From NCBI GenBank assembly GCA_017396005.1, contig JAFQNG010000024.1, forward strand, positions 1-33,372: DNA of 33,372 nucleotides. The letters are read 5' to 3'. Shown here one piece after another: positions 7,529 to 15,078 of this stretch; position 1 is the first letter of the stretch, and each line of letters opens with the position of its first letter. This DNA comes from Desulfovibrio sp. (GTDB lineage Bacteria; Desulfobacterota; Desulfovibrionia; Desulfovibrionales; Desulfovibrionaceae). The notes under the pieces were generated by a model. The model made no database searches, was not told where the DNA came from, and worked only from the letters and a program-made list of their open reading frames with translations. The translations under genes and the position numbers were made by a program.

Positions 7529-8287
7529 ATGGACGTTCTGCTGACCAACGACGATGGCATACGCGCACCGGGCCTGCGCGCCCTCTACACTGCCTTGCAA
7601 GAGGCTGGCCATACCGTGCATGTAGTAGCCCCCATGCGCCAGCAGTCGGGTGTCGGGCACTCCCTGACGGTTTTCGAGCCCCTGCGCAGCACACACATCG
7701 AAGAGCCGGGCTTTACAGGGCTTGGCGTCTACGGCACGCCCACAGACTGCGTCAAACTGGCTTTGGCCTGCCTTCTGCCCGTACGGCCCCATATGGTCAT
7801 CTCAGGTATCAATGCCGGGGCCAATGTGGGGCCAGACATATTGTATTCGGGTACAGTAGGCGCCGCCACAGAGGCCGCCCATGAGGATCTGCCCAGCATG
7901 GCCGTCTCACACGACGAGCATGCCCCTGCCCGCGACCTCCTGCCCATGGCCCGGCACGCCGTTGCTCTGGCTGAACGCATTGACTGGACGCGCATGGCCC
8001 CTCGCCGTGTCATCAATCTCAACTATCCAGCGGGTGATCTTGCCCAGGCCAAGGGCCTGCGCATCGCCCCGCAGACCAGCGCTGTCTGGAAAAACGGCTA
8101 TGCGGAGCGGCAGGACCCGCGTGGTGCGCCCTACTGGTGGCTGGAGGGGGAAATCCCCCCCCATACCATCAATGCCGGTTCTGACAAGGATCTTCTCAAC
8201 CGTGGCTATATCACGTTGACGCCCCTGTGCTTCGAATTTACTGACCAGGCGGGTATGACGGCACTGGAGGACATGAATCTGGCCTGA
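7529..8287 (+). CDS. surE: 5'/3'-nucleotidase SurE
   Basis: A 252-aa metal-dependent survival phosphatase that dephosphorylates nucleoside monophosphates in the cytosol. Signature features are LLTNDDG (4-10; metal Asp8 and Asp9), the metal-ligand Ser40 in QQSGVGHS, and SGINAGANVG (92-101). The frame opens earlier at 7457, but GAGG at 7516-7519 with 9-nt spacing and the family's usual MxxLLTNDDG start fix ATG 7529. A hairpin with a T tract sits in its leader. Fba follows after 135 bp with its own likely promoter. Confidence 0.95.
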   Translation: MDVLLTNDDGIRAPGLRALYTALQEAGHTVHVVAPMRQQSGVGHSLTVFEPLRSTHIEEPGFTGLGVYGTPTDCVKLALACLLPVRPHMVISGINAGANVGPDILYSGTVGAATEAAHEDLPSMAVSHDEHAPARDLLPMARHAVALAERIDWTRMAPRRVINLNYPAGDLAQAKGLRIAPQTSAVWKNGYAERQDPRGAPYWWLEGEIPPHTINAGSDKDLLNRGYITLTPLCFEFTDQAGMTALEDMNLA

Positions 8288-8321
8288 AGCATCAGCACAG
8301 ATGCAGAAGGCGCGCAAGCTC

Positions 8322-8350
8322 TTCCCCTTTATCCGTTTCTGAGCTAGACT
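8322..8350 (+). promoter_or_regulatory. Possible sigma-70 promoter of fba-gap
   Basis: TAGACT (8345-8350) is a plausible -10, identical to the -10 assigned upstream of the gene at 24117. The hexamer 17 bp upstream, TTCCCC (8322-8327), is a poor -35. It lies about 70 bp before the fba start. Confidence 0.4.
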
Positions 8351-8422
8351 TGTTTTTCAACCCTCGGCCGCAGGGAGGCATCTCCCCGGCCCGTACAGCC
8401 AGCCACTTTCAAGGAGCATGCC

Positions 8423-9349
8423 ATGCCGCTTATGGGACCAAGGGAAATGTTTGCCGCCGCCTATGCCGGGCGTTATGCTGTTGGCGCTTTCAATGTCAAT
8501 AATATGGAGATCGTACAGGGTATCATGAGTGCTGCTGTGCAGGAAAAATCTCCGGTGATTTTACAGGTTTCTGCCGGGGCTCGCAAATACGCTGGCCAGA
8601 CCTATATCATGAAGCTGGTGGAGGCGGCCCTGGCCGAAGATGACTCTGTGCCGGTGGCCGTACATCTGGATCATGGCCCGAGCTTTGAGATGTGCCGCGA
8701 CTGCATTGACGGCGGCTTTACCTCAGTGATGATTGATGGCTCGCACCTTTCGTATGAAGAAAATATCGCCCTGACCAAACAGGTAGTTGATTATGCCCAT
8801 GAGCGTAATGTCTGGGTAGAGGCAGAGCTGGGCAAACTAGCTGGCGTGGAGGAGCATGTCTCTTCTGCAGAGCATGTCTATACCGACCCGGATCAGGCTG
8901 TGGAATTTGTGGAGCGTACGGGCTGCGACTCTCTGGCCATTGCCATCGGCACCAGCCACGGGGCCTACAAATTCAAGGGCGAAGCCAAACTTGATTTCCC
9001 ACGTCTTGAGACCATCAGCAATAAACTGCCCGGCTATCCGCTGGTTTTGCACGGTGCCTCCAGCGTACCGCAGGAGTTTGTGGAGCTCTGTAATACCTAT
9101 GGCGGTCAGGTCGGCGGTGCTCGCGGCATCCCTGAAGACATGCTGCGTCAGGCCGCAGGCCTTGGCGTGTGCAAGATCAATGTGGATACGGACATCCGCC
9201 TGGCACTGACGGCCTCCATCCGTCAATACCTCACTGAGCATCCAGAACAGTTCGACCCGCGTTCCTATCTTTCCCCGGCCCGTGAGGCCGTCAAGAAAAT
9301 GGTAGCGCACAAGATACGCAACGTCATGGGCTCTTCCGGCAAAGCCTAA
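8423..9349 (+). CDS. fba: Class II fructose-1,6-bisphosphate aldolase
   Basis: A 308-aa zinc-dependent aldolase interconverting fructose-1,6-bisphosphate with glyceraldehyde-3-phosphate and DHAP in glycolysis and gluconeogenesis. The class II pattern is clear: GAFNVNN (21-27), AVHLDHG (79-85; Asp83 and zinc His84), AELGKLAG (134-141), GTSHGAYK (176-183; zinc His179) and LHGASS (209-214; zinc His210). The length fits the shorter class IIB type. AAGGAG precedes the ATG at normal distance. The gap gene follows after 16 bp and supplies the next glycolytic step, so the two form an operon. Confidence 0.95.
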   Translation: MPLMGPREMFAAAYAGRYAVGAFNVNNMEIVQGIMSAAVQEKSPVILQVSAGARKYAGQTYIMKLVEAALAEDDSVPVAVHLDHGPSFEMCRDCIDGGFTSVMIDGSHLSYEENIALTKQVVDYAHERNVWVEAELGKLAGVEEHVSSAEHVYTDPDQAVEFVERTGCDSLAIAIGTSHGAYKFKGEAKLDFPRLETISNKLPGYPLVLHGASSVPQEFVELCNTYGGQVGGARGIPEDMLRQAAGLGVCKINVDTDIRLALTASIRQYLTEHPEQFDPRSYLSPAREAVKKMVAHKIRNVMGSSGKA

Positions 9350-9365
9350 ACCAAAGGAGCACACT

Positions 9366-10364
9366 ATGCCCGTCAAACTGGGATTAAACGGTTTTGGTCG
9401 TATTGGTCGCTACCTGCTGCGTCTGCTGGCCGATGATCAGGAGCTGCAGTTTACTGCCATTAACGCCCGCGCTGACAATGCAGCCCTGGCCTATCTTTTT
9501 AAATATGATTCCACCTACGGTGTCTTTGACGGCGAAGTCGGGCACGATGGCAATGGTATTATTGTCAACGGCCGTCACATTGCCGTGACCCGCTGCAAAC
9601 CCGGTGAATGGGCATGGGGCAAGCTGGGTGTGGATCTGGTAGTGGAAAGCACCGGCACCATCAAGGACCGCGACGGTCTGGCCCGCCATCTGGACTGTGG
9701 AGCCAAAAAGGTGGTCATCTCTGCCCCGGGCAAGAATGTGGATGCCATGATCGTTATGGGCGTCAATGAAGAAATCTATCAGCCTTCGCACACCGTGCTC
9801 TCGGCCGCGTCCTGCACCACCAACTGCCTGGCCCCGGCGGTCAAGGTTATCCATGAGACCTTTGGTTTCAGGCACGGTCTCATGACCACCATACATTCCT
9901 ATACCATGAGCCAGCGCATTCTGGACGGCACCCACAAGGACTGGCGCCGCGGTCGCGCGGCTGCTGTCTCCATGGTGCCTTCCAGCACAGGGGCTGCCAA
10001 GGCTGTGGGGCAGGTCATTCCGGCTCTGGCCGGCAAGATCAACGGTATGTCCGTGCGCGTACCCACTTTTGACTGCTCTTTGGTGGACCTGACCTGTGAA
10101 GTAGAAAAGCCCTGTGACGCCGCTGCTGTCAATGCTGCCCTCAAGGCAGCCAGCGAGGGTTCCCTCAAGGGCAATATGGGCTATACTGAAGAACCCTTGG
10201 TCTCCATCGACTTCCGCGGCAGTGTCAACGGCGGTGTAGTGGACGCCCTTTCCACACAGGTACTGGATGGTACCATGGTCAAGCTTTTGCTCTGGTACGA
10301 CAACGAAGCCGGTTTCACCAATCAATTGCTGCGCCTTTTGCGCATGGTGGCCAAAGACTGCTGA
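9366..10364 (+). CDS. gap: Glyceraldehyde-3-phosphate dehydrogenase, type I
   Basis: A 332-aa phosphorylating GAPDH. The Rossmann start GLNGFGRIGR (6-15), the catalytic ASCTTNCLAP (148-157, Cys150), the partner His177 in TTIHSYT, and the C-terminal WYDNEAGF are all present. The length is standard. AAAGGAG lies just before the ATG. It is co-transcribed with fba and ends ahead of a strong hairpin at 10388-10416. Confidence 0.96.
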   Translation: MPVKLGLNGFGRIGRYLLRLLADDQELQFTAINARADNAALAYLFKYDSTYGVFDGEVGHDGNGIIVNGRHIAVTRCKPGEWAWGKLGVDLVVESTGTIKDRDGLARHLDCGAKKVVISAPGKNVDAMIVMGVNEEIYQPSHTVLSAASCTTNCLAPAVKVIHETFGFRHGLMTTIHSYTMSQRILDGTHKDWRRGRAAAVSMVPSSTGAAKAVGQVIPALAGKINGMSVRVPTFDCSLVDLTCEVEKPCDAAAVNAALKAASEGSLKGNMGYTEEPLVSIDFRGSVNGGVVDALSTQVLDGTMVKLLLWYDNEAGFTNQLLRLLRMVAKDC

Positions 10365-10387
10365 TTTCACCATCAACGCCGGGTATG

Positions 10388-10416
10388 CAGCCCTGTCGGT
10401 TATGCCGACGGGGCTG
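10388..10416 (+). terminator. Terminator hairpin after gap
   Basis: A 12-bp stem (10388-10399 with 10405-10416, one G.T pair) closes a 5-nt loop. Only a short T-rich tail (TCTGCTTTG) follows, so it may be an inefficient intrinsic terminator or an mRNA 3'-end stabiliser. Confidence 0.65.
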
Positions 10417-10502
10417 TCTGCTTTGTACAGGCAAATTTTGCCTTCTGCTCCCTTACAGATGACCATATTTCTCCCTTTTGTGAAAAAATTTCCCACAGGG
10501 CC

Positions 10503-10529
10503 TAATCAGGAGAAAAAACAGGCCGATAA
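10503..10529 (+). promoter_or_regulatory. Sigma-28 (FliA) promoter of flagellin gene 1
   Basis: GCCGATAA (10522-10529) is the exact sigma-28 -10 consensus. The -35 position, 11 bp upstream, reads TAATCAGG (10503-10510), matching the TAA start of the consensus TAAAGTTT. It lies about 80 bp before the flagellin start, which is typical for late flagellar genes. Confidence 0.8.
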
Positions 10530-10588
10530 ACCTTGCAAGGCGGGTGACGCAGGGAAGCGTCGGCGTAGGGCACCGTCTGAGACATACG

Positions 10589-10606
10589 ACATTCATGGAG
10601 GAATGT
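10589..10606 (+). promoter_or_regulatory. Hairpin over the ribosome binding site of flagellin 1 (candidate CsrA site)
   Basis: ACATTC (10589-10594) pairs perfectly with GAATGT (10601-10606) around the hexaloop ATGGAG, which contains most of the Shine-Dalgarno GGAGG (10597-10601). ANGGA in a hairpin loop is the CsrA recognition pattern. The same structure recurs before flagellin 2. Confidence 0.55.
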
Positions 10607-10607
10607 G

Positions 10608-11492
10608 ATGTATATCAATAATAACAGCATGGCCGCCAATGTGGCCAACACCCTGACCAGTCACTACAGCAACCTCGCCACCTCGACCCAGCGCCTGTCC
10701 ACCGGTCTGCGTATCAACTCTGCTGCTGACGACGCCGCCGGTCTCGGTATCCGCGAACTCATGCGTGCCGACATTGCTGCTCTGCAGCAGGGTGTGCGTA
10801 ACGCCAATGACGCTATCTCCCTCATTCAGACCGCTGACGGCGCTCTGGGCATCATTGACGAAAAGCTCATCCGCATGAAGGAACTGGCAGAACAGGCTGC
10901 CACCGGTACCTATGATTCCACCCAGCGTCTGATGATCGAAAGCGAATATCAGGCCATGGCGTCGGAAATCACCCGTATTGCCAATTCCACAGACTTCAAC
11001 GGCATTCACCTGCTCAACGGCAACCTGTCTGGAGCAACTCACGACGGCACGGGAATGGTATCGACAGGCAAGATGAAGATACACTTCGGGGCTGACAATG
11101 CCTCCATGGAAGACTACTACTACATTCAGATCGGCACTAGCACCGCTTCTGCTCTGGGTGTAGGGAATCAAGGTGAGACGACCAATAAGGCCTACACTGT
11201 TTCTACGCAGCACGCAGCTCAGCAGGCTTTGGAAGGTATTGGGGATGCCATTGTCTCAAAGGACAAGATCCGTGCCCATCTGGGTGCCCTGCAGAACCGT
11301 CTGGAAAACACCATTTCCAACCTGACCGTGCAGTCCGAAAACCTGCAGGCCGCAGAATCCCGCATTTCTGATGTGGACGTGGCCACTGAAATGACGCAGT
11401 TTGTGCGCAATCAGATCCTTACCCAGTCGGCCGTGGCCATGCTCTCGCAGGCCAACAGCATGCCGCAGATGGCCATGCAGCTCATCGGCTAA
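10608..11492 (+). CDS. Flagellin (copy 1)
   Basis: A 294-aa filament subunit, exported by the flagellar type III apparatus. The conserved N-terminal D0/D1 helices (QRLSTGLRINSAADDAAGL, 26-44) and the C-terminal D1/D0 segment (ENLQAAESRISDVDVATEM through the final SMPQMAMQLIG) flank a short variable middle (~140-190), giving a compact flagellin. GGAGG at 10597-10601 sets ATG 10608; a GTG one codon upstream is too close. Its product is about 93% identical to flagellin 2 at 12433. Expression is probably sigma-28-dependent (promoter 10503-10529), with translation possibly controlled by CsrA through the hairpin over its ribosome site. Confidence 0.95.
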   Translation: MYINNNSMAANVANTLTSHYSNLATSTQRLSTGLRINSAADDAAGLGIRELMRADIAALQQGVRNANDAISLIQTADGALGIIDEKLIRMKELAEQAATGTYDSTQRLMIESEYQAMASEITRIANSTDFNGIHLLNGNLSGATHDGTGMVSTGKMKIHFGADNASMEDYYYIQIGTSTASALGVGNQGETTNKAYTVSTQHAAQQALEGIGDAIVSKDKIRAHLGALQNRLENTISNLTVQSENLQAAESRISDVDVATEMTQFVRNQILTQSAVAMLSQANSMPQMAMQLIG

Positions 11493-11540
11493 TTTTCAAG
11501 GGGAGATGTGGGCCCGGAGTTTTTCTCAGGGCCGCATACA

Positions 11541-11580
11541 AAAGAGAATCCCGGCTCTGGCGAGCCGGGATTCTCTTTTT
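11541..11580. terminator. Strong bidirectional terminator between flagellin 1 and hsp20
   Basis: A perfect 18-bp stem (AAAAGAGAATCCCGGCTC paired with its complement at 11563-11580, loop TGGC). The T run lies at the 3' side on either strand. It serves both the flagellin transcript from the left and the hsp20 transcript from the right. Confidence 0.92.
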
Positions 11581-11594
11581 ACGTATTTTCAGCC

Positions 11595-12098
11595 TCAGGC
11601 CCTGGCGATTTCAATGCTTCTGTTCCTGGCAGCCTGGGCAGCCTTGCGCGGGATGGTCACTTCCAGAACGCCGTTTTTATGGGTAGCGCTGATGGCTTCC
11701 ACATCAGCGTCTTCCGGCAGGTGCAGTGCCCGACGGAAGGAGCCGTAGGCGCGTTCCAGCACATGGCGCTCGTCCTGTTCATCCCGTTTTTCGCAGCATT
11801 TTTCACCTGACACCACCAGTGTGTCATCCACTACGTCCAGCTTGACCTTGTCAGGCTCCACGCCCGGCAGCTCTACGCTCAGATTATAGGCCTTGTCACC
11901 GCAGATGAGATCCAGCCGGGGCTTGAGCTGATATTCGCCCTGTGCCTGCCGCTTGAAGGGCAGCATTTCATGCATGGCCTCCCAGGGGCCCATCATCTTA
12001 TTGACCATATGGTGGAAGAGCAGGTCCATATCATCTCTGCCAAAATGTGCAGGCATGTGGCAGGTCCAGCGGCGGGGGGTATTTTGTATATTACTCAT
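11595..12098 (-). CDS. Small heat shock protein, Hsp20/alpha-crystallin family
   Basis: A 167-aa cytosolic holdase chaperone. The alpha-crystallin domain occupies roughly residues 58-150 (LSVELPGVEPDKVKLDVVDD, ERAYGSFRRALHLPE) and ends in the family hallmark GVLEVTIPR. An N-terminal region rich in Met, His and Phe probably mediates oligomerisation. GGAG sits before the ATG at 12098. It is transcribed against the two flagellin genes that flank it. A perfect inverted repeat in its upstream region (12130-12155) may be the operator of its regulator. Confidence 0.93.
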   Translation of the reverse strand: MSNIQNTPRRWTCHMPAHFGRDDMDLLFHHMVNKMMGPWEAMHEMLPFKRQAQGEYQLKPRLDLICGDKAYNLSVELPGVEPDKVKLDVVDDTLVVSGEKCCEKRDEQDERHVLERAYGSFRRALHLPEDADVEAISATHKNGVLEVTIPRKAAQAARNRSIEIARA

Positions 12099-12129
12099 GT
12101 TAATCTCCTGTGGAAAAATTTGTTAATAT

Positions 12130-12155
12130 ACAGATAAACATGATCTTTTATCTGT
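12130..12155 (-). promoter_or_regulatory. Perfect 9-bp inverted repeat in the hsp20 promoter region (candidate operator)
   Basis: ACAGATAAA (12130-12138) and TTTATCTGT (12147-12155) are exact reverse complements with an 8-bp spacer. On the minus strand a consensus -35, TTGACA (12153-12158), overlaps one arm. The other arm lies where the -10 would be (ATCTGT at 17 bp; TATATT is at 22 bp). A repressor bound here would block polymerase. It matches neither the CIRCE heat-shock element nor a sigma-32 promoter. Confidence 0.5.
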
Positions 12156-12197
12156 CAATAACATGTTGAAAAATTTTCAGACGTCAAAAAAACAGCA

Positions 12198-12213
12198 TGG
12201 CATATATCCTGCA
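12198..12213 (+). promoter_or_regulatory. Sigma-54-like promoter upstream of flagellin 2
   Basis: TGGCAT (12198-12203) and CTGCA (12209-12213) place the essential GG and GC dinucleotides exactly 10 bp apart, with one mismatch in each half against TGGCAC-N5-TTGCA. It would give a long leader of about 210 nt. The call is tentative. Confidence 0.35.
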
Positions 12214-12413
12214 TAGATTGAAATGCAGGTTTTTCAGGCAATTCTTGCCTCCCCGGAAACCACGAAGCTGGGGCAATGAGCAGGTCCGCCTGTTCTGACT
12301 TCATGCCAGAACAGGCATGTAAAAAATGTTCAACCATGTCTGCATGCGCAGACCATGTGTGGCGGCAGCCCGCAGGGACGTGGGCGTGCACAAAGCGCCG
12401 CCAGGCAGACAGC

Positions 12414-12431
12414 GCATTCACGGAGGAATGT
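12414..12431 (+). promoter_or_regulatory. Hairpin over the ribosome binding site of flagellin 2 (candidate CsrA site)
   Basis: GCATTC (12414-12419) pairs with GAATGT (12426-12431, outer pair G.T) around the loop ACGGAG, which carries most of the GGAGG at 12422-12426. The outer pair and the loop base differ from flagellin 1, yet the stem and the ANGGAG loop are kept. Confidence 0.55.
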
Positions 12432-12432
12432 C

Positions 12433-13317
12433 ATGTATATCAATAACAACAGCATGGCCGCCAATGTGGCCAATACCCTAAGCAGCCATTACAGCAATCT
12501 GGCTACCTCGACCCAGCGTCTGTCTTCTGGCCTGCGCATCAATTCTGCGGCTGACGATGCTGCCGGCCTGGCCATCCGCGAACTCATGCGAGCAGACATT
12601 GCTGCCCTGCACCAGGGCGTGCGCAACGCCAATGACGCCATTTCTCTCATTCAGACCGCTGATGGCGCTCTGGGCATCATTGACGAAAAGCTGGTTCGCA
12701 TGAAGGAGCTGGCAGAACAGGCTGCCACCGGCACCTATGATTCCACACAGCGCCTGATGATCGAAAGCGAATATCAGGCCATGGCATCGGAAATCACGCG
12801 TATTGCTGATTCTACAGACTTCAACGGCATACACCTACTCAATGGCAATCTGTCTGGAGCAACTCATAACGGTACGGGGATGACTTCGACAGGCAAGCTC
12901 AAAGTACATTTTGGGCCTGACAATAGTTCCATGGAGGACTATTACTACATCCAGATTGGCACCAGCACAGCCTCGGCCTTAGGTGTAGGGAACCAAGGTG
13001 AAACGACCAACAAAGCCTACACTGTTTCAACGCAGCACGCTGCTCAACAGGCATTGGAGGGCATCAATGACGCCATTGTCTCCAAGGACAAAATCCGGGC
13101 GCATCTGGGTGCCCTGCAGAACCGTCTTGAAAACACCATTTCCAACCTGACCATTCAGGCCGAAAACCTGCAGGCGTCCGAATCGCGCATTTCTGACGTG
13201 GACGTGGCCACAGAAATGACCAATTTCGTACGCAATCAGATTCTTACCCAGTCAGCAGTGGCCATGCTTTCACAGGCCAACAGCATGCCGCAGATGGCCA
13301 TGCAGCTTATTGGCTAG
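12433..13317 (+). CDS. Flagellin (copy 2)
   Basis: A 294-aa flagellin, the same length as copy 1 at 10608, with few substitutions scattered mainly in the central region and many silent differences throughout. It has the same N-terminal (MYINNNSMAANVANTL) and C-terminal (SMPQMAMQLIG) filament-packing helices. GGAGG at 12422-12426 fixes ATG 12433. The dispersed synonymous divergence shows the duplication is not recent and that both proteins are under purifying selection. Copy 1 has a clear FliA promoter; copy 2 does not, so the two may be expressed at different times. A terminator hairpin follows at 13345. Confidence 0.95.
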   Translation: MYINNNSMAANVANTLSSHYSNLATSTQRLSSGLRINSAADDAAGLAIRELMRADIAALHQGVRNANDAISLIQTADGALGIIDEKLVRMKELAEQAATGTYDSTQRLMIESEYQAMASEITRIADSTDFNGIHLLNGNLSGATHNGTGMTSTGKLKVHFGPDNSSMEDYYYIQIGTSTASALGVGNQGETTNKAYTVSTQHAAQQALEGINDAIVSKDKIRAHLGALQNRLENTISNLTIQAENLQASESRISDVDVATEMTNFVRNQILTQSAVAMLSQANSMPQMAMQLIG

Positions 13318-13344
13318 AATCTGCTACGGCTTGAACGCCCCATG

Positions 13345-13370
13345 CAAAGCCCGGCACGCGCCGGGCTTTG
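13345..13370 (+). terminator. Terminator hairpin after flagellin 2
   Basis: CAAAGCCCGGC (13345-13355) pairs perfectly with GCCGGGCTTTG (13360-13370), loop ACGC. Its T-rich 3' arm can act on the flagellin transcript, and the A-rich 5' arm on the minus-strand glycosyltransferase transcript that ends at 13398. Confidence 0.8.
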
Positions 13371-13397
13371 TTGCATCTGGAGCCAGACTATGCGGGG

Positions 13398-15068
13398 TCA
13401 ATCAGACAGTAAGGCGCATTCCAGAAGATCCTGCTTCAGGGCCCAGAGCACGGTAAAGATCGCGCTCTCGCAACTGTGGTCTGAAGAGCAGAGGCGTTCC
13501 AGCAGGGCCGTGACGCTGATGGGCCGACGGGCCAGAACCAGTATCTGCCGCCAGTCTGTGCCCTGCATAACGTTTTCCAGGCCCGGCCAGCAGACAGAAA
13601 ACTCCTGCCCTGCCCTGACGCGCATGCCCCGTTGCGATGTTCTGACCACACAGGGCCTTGCGGCCACACGGCCTTCACTGTCCAGCAGGGCTGAGGCGTG
13701 CCAGCCGAAGAGGCGGGCCAGGTCCAGAGAGAGAGGGTGACGGGCTGAACGCAGGCTAGCCTCTTGCTCTGCTGTCAGGACGGTCTGCCGCAAACGTTCC
13801 CAGCAGGCAATCCAGCGATCAATGACCACAGGCCAGGAAAAATGCGCCAGAACATGCTGCCAGGCTGCCTGCCCCATGCGCTTGCGCACACCTATATGCA
13901 TCAGGAGAACCTGCAGCTGCCGGGCCAGGGCCGGCACATCCACCACGGTCTGCTGCGCGCGCCAGAGCTGCTGCACATTATCGGGCAGACAGGCGGCCTC
14001 CACATCCAGCAGGGGCGTGGCCGCAGGGGCCAGCGTAGGCACCAGAAAGCCTGTTGTGCCGTCCTGTACCAGATCACGATAGCCGTCCCAGTCAGACACT
14101 ATGGCAGGCAGGCCCGCAGCCCCGGCCTCCAGCACGGTCAGGCCGAAGCTCTCCTGTATATTGTCTGACAGGGAAAGAAAGATATCCGCAGCGGCAAGGA
14201 GTTCCTGTACCTGTGCCTCGTCAGGGTCAGGCATAAGCTGCAGGCGCAGGCCCAGGGCCTGAGCCGCTGCCCACAGGGTCTGCGGATAGGCATCACCGCT
14301 CCGCACAGCACCGGAGATGACAAGGACGGGGCTGGCCTCGGGCTGAACCTGCATAACGCGGTGCAGAGCAAAAAGCAGGGGGAGGGCGTCCATCTTGTCG
14401 TCCACACTGATGCGGCCGTGCAGCAGGCAGACAACATCCTCAGCAGCTACGCCCAGGGCCGTGCGTGCCCTGACGCGTACTGCAGGTGATGGTGGCGTAA
14501 AACGCTCTGTATCTACACCCAGGGGAATGATCTCCAGCTGTGGCTGCCCCCAAGTCTCAGGTAAGGCATAGCCTTCGCGCAGTTGAGCAAAATAGCCTGC
14601 CAGCACACGGGCTGCTGCCCGTGACGTGGCCCCGATGGCGTCGCACGGGCCAGTACCTGCCCAGATATGCGGCAGAAGGCGCAGGGCGTATTCCGTATAG
14701 CTCAGGCTGTGGTTGATGCTGGTTACAGGAAAGAGCGTGGGTGCCAGGGCATTGCGCAGGGCTGCCATCGCCACCTGCCCACTGACGGGGTCGGAAAGAT
14801 GAAAACAGTGATAGTCGGTATGCCGCAGGGCTGCAGGCAGCTCCTGACGGCTCATGACCACTGTTGCACCACGTGTCACAGCTGGCAGATCCTGTCGCTT
14901 TTCCAGCAGGGCGCGCAGACTTGCCGGATCATGAACGAAAAAATGGTAGGTATCAAAAGGGTCTGCCGTAAGCAGGGCCTGCATGAAGGCTGTATTGGCC
15001 ACCTTGCGCCCATACACGGCCCCCCCTTCCAGAAAGGGGTGCAGTGTGCCGAAAATCCCTTTGCCCAT
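13398..15068 (-). CDS. Glycosyltransferase family 4 protein with C-terminal extension
   Basis: A 556-aa predicted GT-B glycosyltransferase. The donor-binding half shows IIPLGVDTERF, then VCLLHGRISVDDKMD, ADIFLSLSDNIQESFGLTVLEAGAAGLPAIVSDWDG (E-x7-E pattern of GT4) and a DGTTGFLVPT segment. About 120-130 residues follow the transferase fold (from ~430) and match no motif I recognise. A GTG two codons upstream is possible, but GAGGAAG in the end of rimO is spaced best for ATG 15068. Sugar and acceptor are unknown. With rimO 10 bp upstream it is probably co-transcribed, which is not informative about function. Confidence 0.85.
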   Translation of the reverse strand: MGKGIFGTLHPFLEGGAVYGRKVANTAFMQALLTADPFDTYHFFVHDPASLRALLEKRQDLPAVTRGATVVMSRQELPAALRHTDYHCFHLSDPVSGQVAMAALRNALAPTLFPVTSINHSLSYTEYALRLLPHIWAGTGPCDAIGATSRAAARVLAGYFAQLREGYALPETWGQPQLEIIPLGVDTERFTPPSPAVRVRARTALGVAAEDVVCLLHGRISVDDKMDALPLLFALHRVMQVQPEASPVLVISGAVRSGDAYPQTLWAAAQALGLRLQLMPDPDEAQVQELLAAADIFLSLSDNIQESFGLTVLEAGAAGLPAIVSDWDGYRDLVQDGTTGFLVPTLAPAATPLLDVEAACLPDNVQQLWRAQQTVVDVPALARQLQVLLMHIGVRKRMGQAAWQHVLAHFSWPVVIDRWIACWERLRQTVLTAEQEASLRSARHPLSLDLARLFGWHASALLDSEGRVAARPCVVRTSQRGMRVRAGQEFSVCWPGLENVMQGTDWRQILVLARRPISVTALLERLCSSDHSCESAIFTVLWALKQDLLECALLSD

Positions 15069-15078
15069 ACGCACTTCC

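Larger units (their letters stand above)
12099..12432. other. 334-bp intergenic region between hsp20 and flagellin 2
   Basis: It holds the hsp20 promoter dyad, a sigma-54-like site (12198-12213), hairpins CATGCC/GGCATG (12302-12319) and CATGTCTGC/GCAGACCATG (12335-12357, one bulge), and the ribosome-site hairpin of flagellin 2. No convincing gene is present. An open frame on the minus strand (12155-12421) has no ribosome site and looks spurious. No FliA promoter is visible here, unlike flagellin 1. Confidence 0.6.

Noticed and set aside
9384-10496. 370-codon open frame antisense to gap
   Set aside because: It is a shadow of a strongly coding sense gene with high third-position bias; the predicted protein matches no family and has no ribosome site.
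12155-12421. 88-codon open frame on the minus strand between flagellin 2 and hsp20
   Set aside because: No ribosome binding site, no recognisable motif, and it runs across the flagellin leader and hsp20 promoter dyad. Probably chance in a gene-free region.
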